Shown here: positions 31,991 through 36,680 of the stretch, piece after piece | How the letters are laid out: each line of letters starts with the position of its first letter | How positions within the stretch are numbered: position 1 is the first letter of the stretch | Source of the DNA: Hymenoscyphus infarciens | Taxonomy: Eukaryota; Ascomycota; Leotiomycetes; Helotiales; Helotiaceae | Assembly (NCBI GenBank): GCA_001414345.1 | Contig: LLCB01000440.1 | Location: forward strand, 1 to 36,680 | DNA length: 36,680 nt | Reading direction: 5' to 3' | Translations under genes and position numbers: made by a program | The notes under the pieces: generated by a model | Databases searched by the model: none | Told to the model about the DNA's origin: nothing | The model's input: only the letters and a program-made list of their open reading frames with translations

Positions 31991-32775
31991 AGAGAGCGTT
32001 TTTAACTTATATTTTATATATAATAGTTATAAGTCTAATTTATACTTAGAATCTACTTTAAAATAATAATTATCTTCTACTTATATATTTAATATATTAC
32101 TATAAATTTATAGAATACTCTCTACTATTAGTTAGTATAATTACTCTCTCTTTAGTAGCTTACTTTTAAAAAGCTTATTTAAAGCTCTATAGCTTTATAA
32201 TATATATATAGATAATAAGCCTAGCTACGAAGTTAGCTATTATTAATCTTAGAGATATCTTAAGCTAGAAGCCGCGCTAGCTTATTTAAAGAGATACTTA
32301 AATAATATTCGATAATTTAAATTAGATAGTCTAGTACTTTATAAAGCTAGTAGTATATAAACTAGCTACGAACTACTATATCTATAAATACTATCTACTA
32401 TTTTTACTAAAGCTAGAGCTAGAGCTATTTACTAGATACTAGAGTATTAGAGAGAAAGTTAGATAGAATTAAAAAGTAGTTATTTACTTTTAAGAATTTT
32501 TTTTTCTAGAATTACTATTTAGAAATCTAGAAGTAGTCTACGTAGCTCTATAGAATTTTCTAGAGTAGAAATAAAAAGCGATATAATTAAGAAGTTCTTT
32601 TATATTCTAACCTATTATTATAAGCCTAGAAGGTTATCTCTCTTAGATCTAAGAGATATATTACGTAGAAATATAGTTATAAAATACTTTATTTTCGCTT
32701 ATATATATAGTAGAGTTTTTATCTCTAAATATAAAGCTTCTTAGAGTGTTTTTAAGCTATATTTTATATATATTA
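31987..32775 (+). mobile_element. TRIM-like LTR element, copy C (left LTR truncated)
   Basis: The interior matches copies A and B, including CTAGCTACGAAG, GAAGCCGCGCTAGCTTA and ACTAAAGCTAGAGCTA. A full right LTR lies at 32659-32775 (starts TATTACGTAG); only about 38 bp of the left LTR remain (31988-32025). Its left end directly abuts the reverse transcriptase relic and its right end abuts the right inverted-repeat arm, so it splits or joins the gypsy copy. Confidence 0.7.
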
Positions 32776-34482
32776 GAACTTTTATAGAAGCTATACTAGC
32801 TAAAAGCTAATTAAATAGTAAAGAAGACTTTTTAAGATACTAGAATATATAAAATATTCTTATAGATTAAAGCTTTTAAAAGAGTTATTAGTTTATAATA
32901 TTTTTCTTATATTCTTACTATTTAGGAACTTAAATACTTCTTTACTAGAATAAGAAGCTTTTAAGCTATCTCTAGAGATTATTTAAAAGAAATAAGAGTA
33001 AAAAGTTTAAAAGATTCTTAGTAGTAGACTTTTTAAAAGAGAATTATAATACTAAGTATAAAAGATTAGCTATAACTAAGACTTTATATAATATTCTATT
33101 AATAGCTTTTAATAGTTATTATATCTATTAAAAGACTATTATACTAAATATCTAAATTAACTTAGCTTACTCTAACTTCTTTCTAAATAGATATATATAT
33201 AAAAGATAGTTAAAAACTAGATAGAGAAGTAAAAAGTTAATTTAACTAACTTTATTAAATATCTTTGAATTTTAGTTACTCTTAATAAGAAACTTATAAT
33301 ATAAACCTAAAATAAAAGACTAACTATTAGAAATATCTAAAGTTAATAAAGTAAAGAACTAAGACTAAATTACTACTAAAATAAAACTTATTTAATTCTT
33401 TTAAGTTTCTCTCTTCTATTCTTCCTTCTTCTATTAATAAGAGATTTAGATCTTCTTCTTCTTCTTCTTTTTATAAAGCACTTCTTATCTTAGTAGCTAT
33501 TTATAATAGACTTAGTACGAAACTTTTATAAACTCTTTAGCTAAGTTTTAAAAAGATTCTAAACCTAGATTTAAATAAAGGTTTTACTAACTATAGTACT
33601 ATATAAAGTCTATTAAAATATTAGTCTAAACTATCTTTAAAACTCTTTAAACTATAAAAGAAGTACTTATAGTAACTTTAGTATAAAGTACTTAAGTCTT
33701 CTTTAAAATAGTAAACTATATCTCTAATATAGTCTTTAATATCTTTATACTAGTAAAAATTAATAACTTATTAATAGCTTTAATAGCTTTTTCTATCTTT
33801 TTATCTTTCTCTTTTAGTTATAAAGTAGTAATTTCTATCTTTATAAACTAGAGTAACTAAAAGAGTTAATATAGGTTTAGAATAGATTTAAGATAAACTT
33901 AGATTATAATTTATAAGAGTATATATAGTATTCTACTTTATATAGTATATATACTTCTTTAAAGTATCTTTAGTAAAAGTATACTTATAATTTCTACTTT
34001 AATATTTTATATAAAGGTATAAAATATAGTAGACCTAATAGATAACTTAAAGCGTACTAGCGTTACTAGTATAAATTAGAAAAGATCTTTTACTATAGAT
34101 AACTAATTAGTATACTAAATTAGAGCTAGCTTAGAAGTTAAGATATATATTATATATATATATATATATATTTCTATATATAATAGTTAGTTTATAAAGA
34201 TTTATCTAATTAGAGATCTTCTTACTATTTATATTAATTATTAGAAAGAAAAGAAGAAAAGAAATTAGAATTAGAAAAGATTTAACTATTTATATATTAA
34301 TTATAATAATAGCTAATACTATATAATTATTATTTACTACTTAATTATTACTATTATAAAATATAATAATAATAACTATTTAATAAAACCTTAGTAGTAT
34401 ACTGTCTCTTACTTAATAGTAAATTAAAGACTATTTTTTTATTTTTTTAACTATTATTATATAATAGATAATAATAAATAAA

Positions 34483-35526
34483 TATTATAGAAAAAGAGAG
34501 TCTTATATAACCTCTTTTCTCTATATATATAGTAGAGTTTTTATCTCTAAATATAAGGCTTCTTAGAGCGTTTTTAACTCTACTTTTTATATATAATAGT
34601 TATAAGCCCGGTTTATAACTACTATCTACTATATAATAATATTACTACGTATAAAGAAAAGCGCTCTCTGCTATTAGTTAGCGTAAATAACTCTCTCTCG
34701 ATACTTACTCTCGACGAGTACTTAGAAGCTCTACTACGAGTAGAGCTCTCTTAACTTCGAATACGAGACTCTTCTAACGAGCGCGAATAAGGACTCTCTT
34801 AATAAGCGTAGACAGAACTCTTCTATAGAACTCTCTTAATTTCGAATATAGCGAAAGCTCTACTACGAGTAGGTACTACTACTTAGAAGCCTAGCTACGT
34901 ACGAAGCTAGTATATCTCTTAGGTAGCTTACTCTCGACGAGCTTATATAAAAGCTCTTCGTAGAAGGCAAAAGCCTAGTAATAAGCTAGCTACTACTACT
35001 CTTCGAGGTGTCTTTATAAACTAGAAGCCGCGCTAGCTTACTCTAAGAGATACTCAAAGTTATATTCGAATTCAGAAGCCTAGTACTCTACGAAGCTAGT
35101 AAATATAACGTTAACTACGAGCTACTATATCTACGAACGCTACTTAGTCTTTACTAAAGCTAGAGCTAATAACGTATTAGAGTATAAGAGAGGAAGTCGG
35201 ACAGAATCTAGAAGTAGAACTTTACTCTTAAATATTATCTAGAATCGCTATTTAGAAGTTTAAAGTAATCTATATAGCTTTATAGAATCTAGAGTGGAAA
35301 TAGAGAGCGATATAGTTAAGAGGTTCTTTTATAATCTAGTCTACTATTATTATAGGCTTAGGAAGTTATCTCTTCTAGACCTAAGAGATATATTATAGAA
35401 AAAGAGAGTCTTACGTAATCTTTTTTTCTTATATATATAGTAGAGTTTTCATCTCTAAATATAAGACTTCTTAGAGCTTTTTTAATCTAAAAATACGTTA
35501 TAGTTATAAGCTCGGTTTATATATAT
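34483..35526 (+). mobile_element. TRIM-like LTR element, copy B
   Basis: LTR-like repeats at about 34483-34598 and 35391-35502, both followed by GTTATAAGC(C/T)CGGTTTATA, so the LTR may run about 20 bp further. The 0.8-kb interior is the best preserved of the three copies (CTCTCGACGAGC and CTACGAAGCTAG blocks). The inverted-repeat arm resumes at GTATAC (35527), fixing the right boundary. No clear target duplication. Confidence 0.75.
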
Positions 35527-35619
35527 AGTATACTACTACTATCTTAATTATAAACTAAAGATTTAAGAATAAGTCTTTTTTAAAAGAGAGAGATATAATA
35601 ACTAGCTATTTATAATTAC

Positions 35620-35960
35620 TAAGATTAAGTAATAGTTAGAATTTAGAACTTTTGAATTATTAGTATTAGATAATAATTACCTTACTTACTAATAGGCTTT
35701 AGGTTTAAATCTTAGTCTATACTAGTTCTTTCTAGTATTATCTAGAAGGTTCGATTACGTTCTTAGTTACGTTCATAGTTACGCGAACACGTGATCTCTA
35801 GAACTTTCTAGTAACTCTTTAATTTATAAGCTATAGAAGCTTCTAGTATTTACTCTAGAAGTATATTTAGCTCTCTACTATTCTTAAAGTTAGAAATTAA
35901 GTTAATTTTAAGTCTTTATTCTTATCTTATACTTTAACTTCTTAGAAATATAGTTTAGTA
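35620..35960. other. Arm-specific insert with heat-shock-element-like words
   Basis: Sequence without a partner in the left arm. It holds AGAAGGTTCG (about 35746), CTAGAACTTTCTAG (about 35798) and TAGAAGCTTCTAG (about 35836), which resemble nGAAnnTTCn units, plus CACGTGAT near 35789 and three GTTACG/ATTACG words. It may be an LTR or promoter remnant; no coding. Confidence 0.35.
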
Positions 35961-36270
35961 ATTATCTAATCTATTCTATACTAATTTAGTTACGTACTCT
36001 TAGTCTACTCTATAGTCTACTCTATATATAGCGTAATCTCTTATAAATAGGTTTAGTCTTGAAATATTTTATTATTCGCTAAATCTCTATTTATATTATC
36101 TAAACTTATAAATATATATACTCTATCTCTTTTTATATTAAAAAGAATAATCTATTTTTTTCTTAGTATTTAAGTCTAGTAATTATATCTATTATTCTAA
36201 TTTTATATACTATTATATATCTCTTTATTAGTAGTATACGATTTATACTATTATAGCTTAGCTAGAATCC

Positions 36271-36563
36271 TTAGCTTTTTAAACAAATATATTATAGTTA
36301 ATATCTCTAGATACTTATTATAATATAATAACTTTAAAGTATTTATATAAGAGAGAACTAAGTAAAAATAGTTAATTAGACTATTAAGAAATATAGTTTA
36401 AAGTATAAAGTTAGAGCTTTTATAATTAATAATATATTAAATAATAATATCTACTTTAATATAATTATTATTAAATAATTCATCTTCTATTCTATTAAAA
36501 ACACTTCTCCTTTTTTTTCTAGCTACTCTTATCTTATACTTCTTACTCTTCTCTTTCTAGCTC
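36271..36563. other. AT-rich edge of the second graveyard
   Basis: RIP-type sequence ending in a pyrimidine-rich stretch. No gene or repeat end recognised. Confidence 0.4.
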
Positions 36564-36588
36564 TTTTTTTTTTTTTTTTTTTTTTTTT
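36564..36588. repeat. T25 homopolymer at the AT-block boundary
   Basis: An uninterrupted run of 25 T. To its right (36589-36680) CpA/TpG reappear (ATTGTCATTGTTATAGCGG), marking a change of composition. It could be the poly(A) tail of a minus-strand retrotransposed sequence whose body lies to the right, or a simple slippage tract. Confidence 0.7.
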
Positions 36589-36680
36589 AGATTGTCATTG
36601 TTATAGCGGAGACAGTCTGTGTTAAGAATTCGCACTATACTTTGTTTTCTCGTTTAGTAAATTATTCGTCCTTTTTTTAT
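36589..36680. other. Last bases, ordinary composition
   Basis: Ninety-two bases that look like non-RIP DNA; too short to assign. Confidence 0.4.

Larger units (their letters stand above)
32788..36270 (-). repeat. Right arm of the large inverted repeat, with insertions
   Basis: Reverse complement of 27590-29676, interrupted by TRIM-like copy B (34483-35526) and by about 340 bp near 35620-35960 with no partner in the left arm. Read on the minus strand it carries the same gag-like frame (about 34030-33400) upstream of the gypsy RT at 31989, consistent with one minus-strand gypsy element broken by copy C. Confidence 0.7.

Noticed and set aside
1..36680. Telomeric repeats, tRNA or rRNA genes
   Set aside because: No TTAGGG/CCCTAA arrays and no tRNA cloverleaf or rRNA segment were recognised.

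Overview
The window is nuclear DNA of a filamentous ascomycete. Genes have short introns (47-96 nt) with GTAAGT-type donors, CTAAC/CTGAC-type branch sites and YAG acceptors. Gene islands of balanced composition alternate with very AT-rich blocks where CpA and TpG are almost absent while CpT/ApG survive, the signature of repeat-induced point mutation (RIP). Gene content (Fung_rhodopsin-type membrane protein, FAD monooxygenase, sugar-porter MFS) would suit Leotiomycetes or a related class, but the class is a guess.

Layout. 1-480: AT-rich block with a tandem array of 23-bp palindromes. 481-11616: gene island with four spliced genes: a seven-helix Fung_rhodopsin protein (minus, 1856-3345), a PHBH-type FAD monooxygenase (minus, 4326-5717), a sugar-porter MFS transporter (plus, 6468-8246) and a type I membrane protein with a large ectodomain (plus, 9508-10887). 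The monooxygenase and transporter are divergent and share a 750-bp promoter region with two CACGTG boxes, so they may be co-regulated as a small uptake/oxidation module. 11617-19380: transposon graveyard, including a three-level nest (TIR element, then a short LTR element, then a second short LTR element) and a RIP-riddled mariner/Fot1-type transposase split by another TIR element. 19381-20477 and 24309-26419: two remnants of one island, holding a small ORF (19784-20017) and a two-exon acidic-tailed membrane protein (25445-26381). A 3.8-kb element with a piggyBac-like transposase relic but hAT-like ends (20478-24308) separates them, and is itself nested in a ~595-bp TIR element. 26420-36563: a second graveyard with a TIR element, a pair of opposed Ty3/gypsy-derived copies forming inverted arms of about 2 kb, and further copies of the short LTR element. 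The block ends at a T25 tract, after which composition returns towards normal.

Six-frame ORFs are unreliable here: every larger real gene is split by introns, and long relic ORFs in the AT blocks are broken by TAG/TAA at former CAG/CAA/TGG codons. The models below were built by joining exons by eye at splice signals and checking the reading frame. No database search was possible, so family names rest on recognised motifs.
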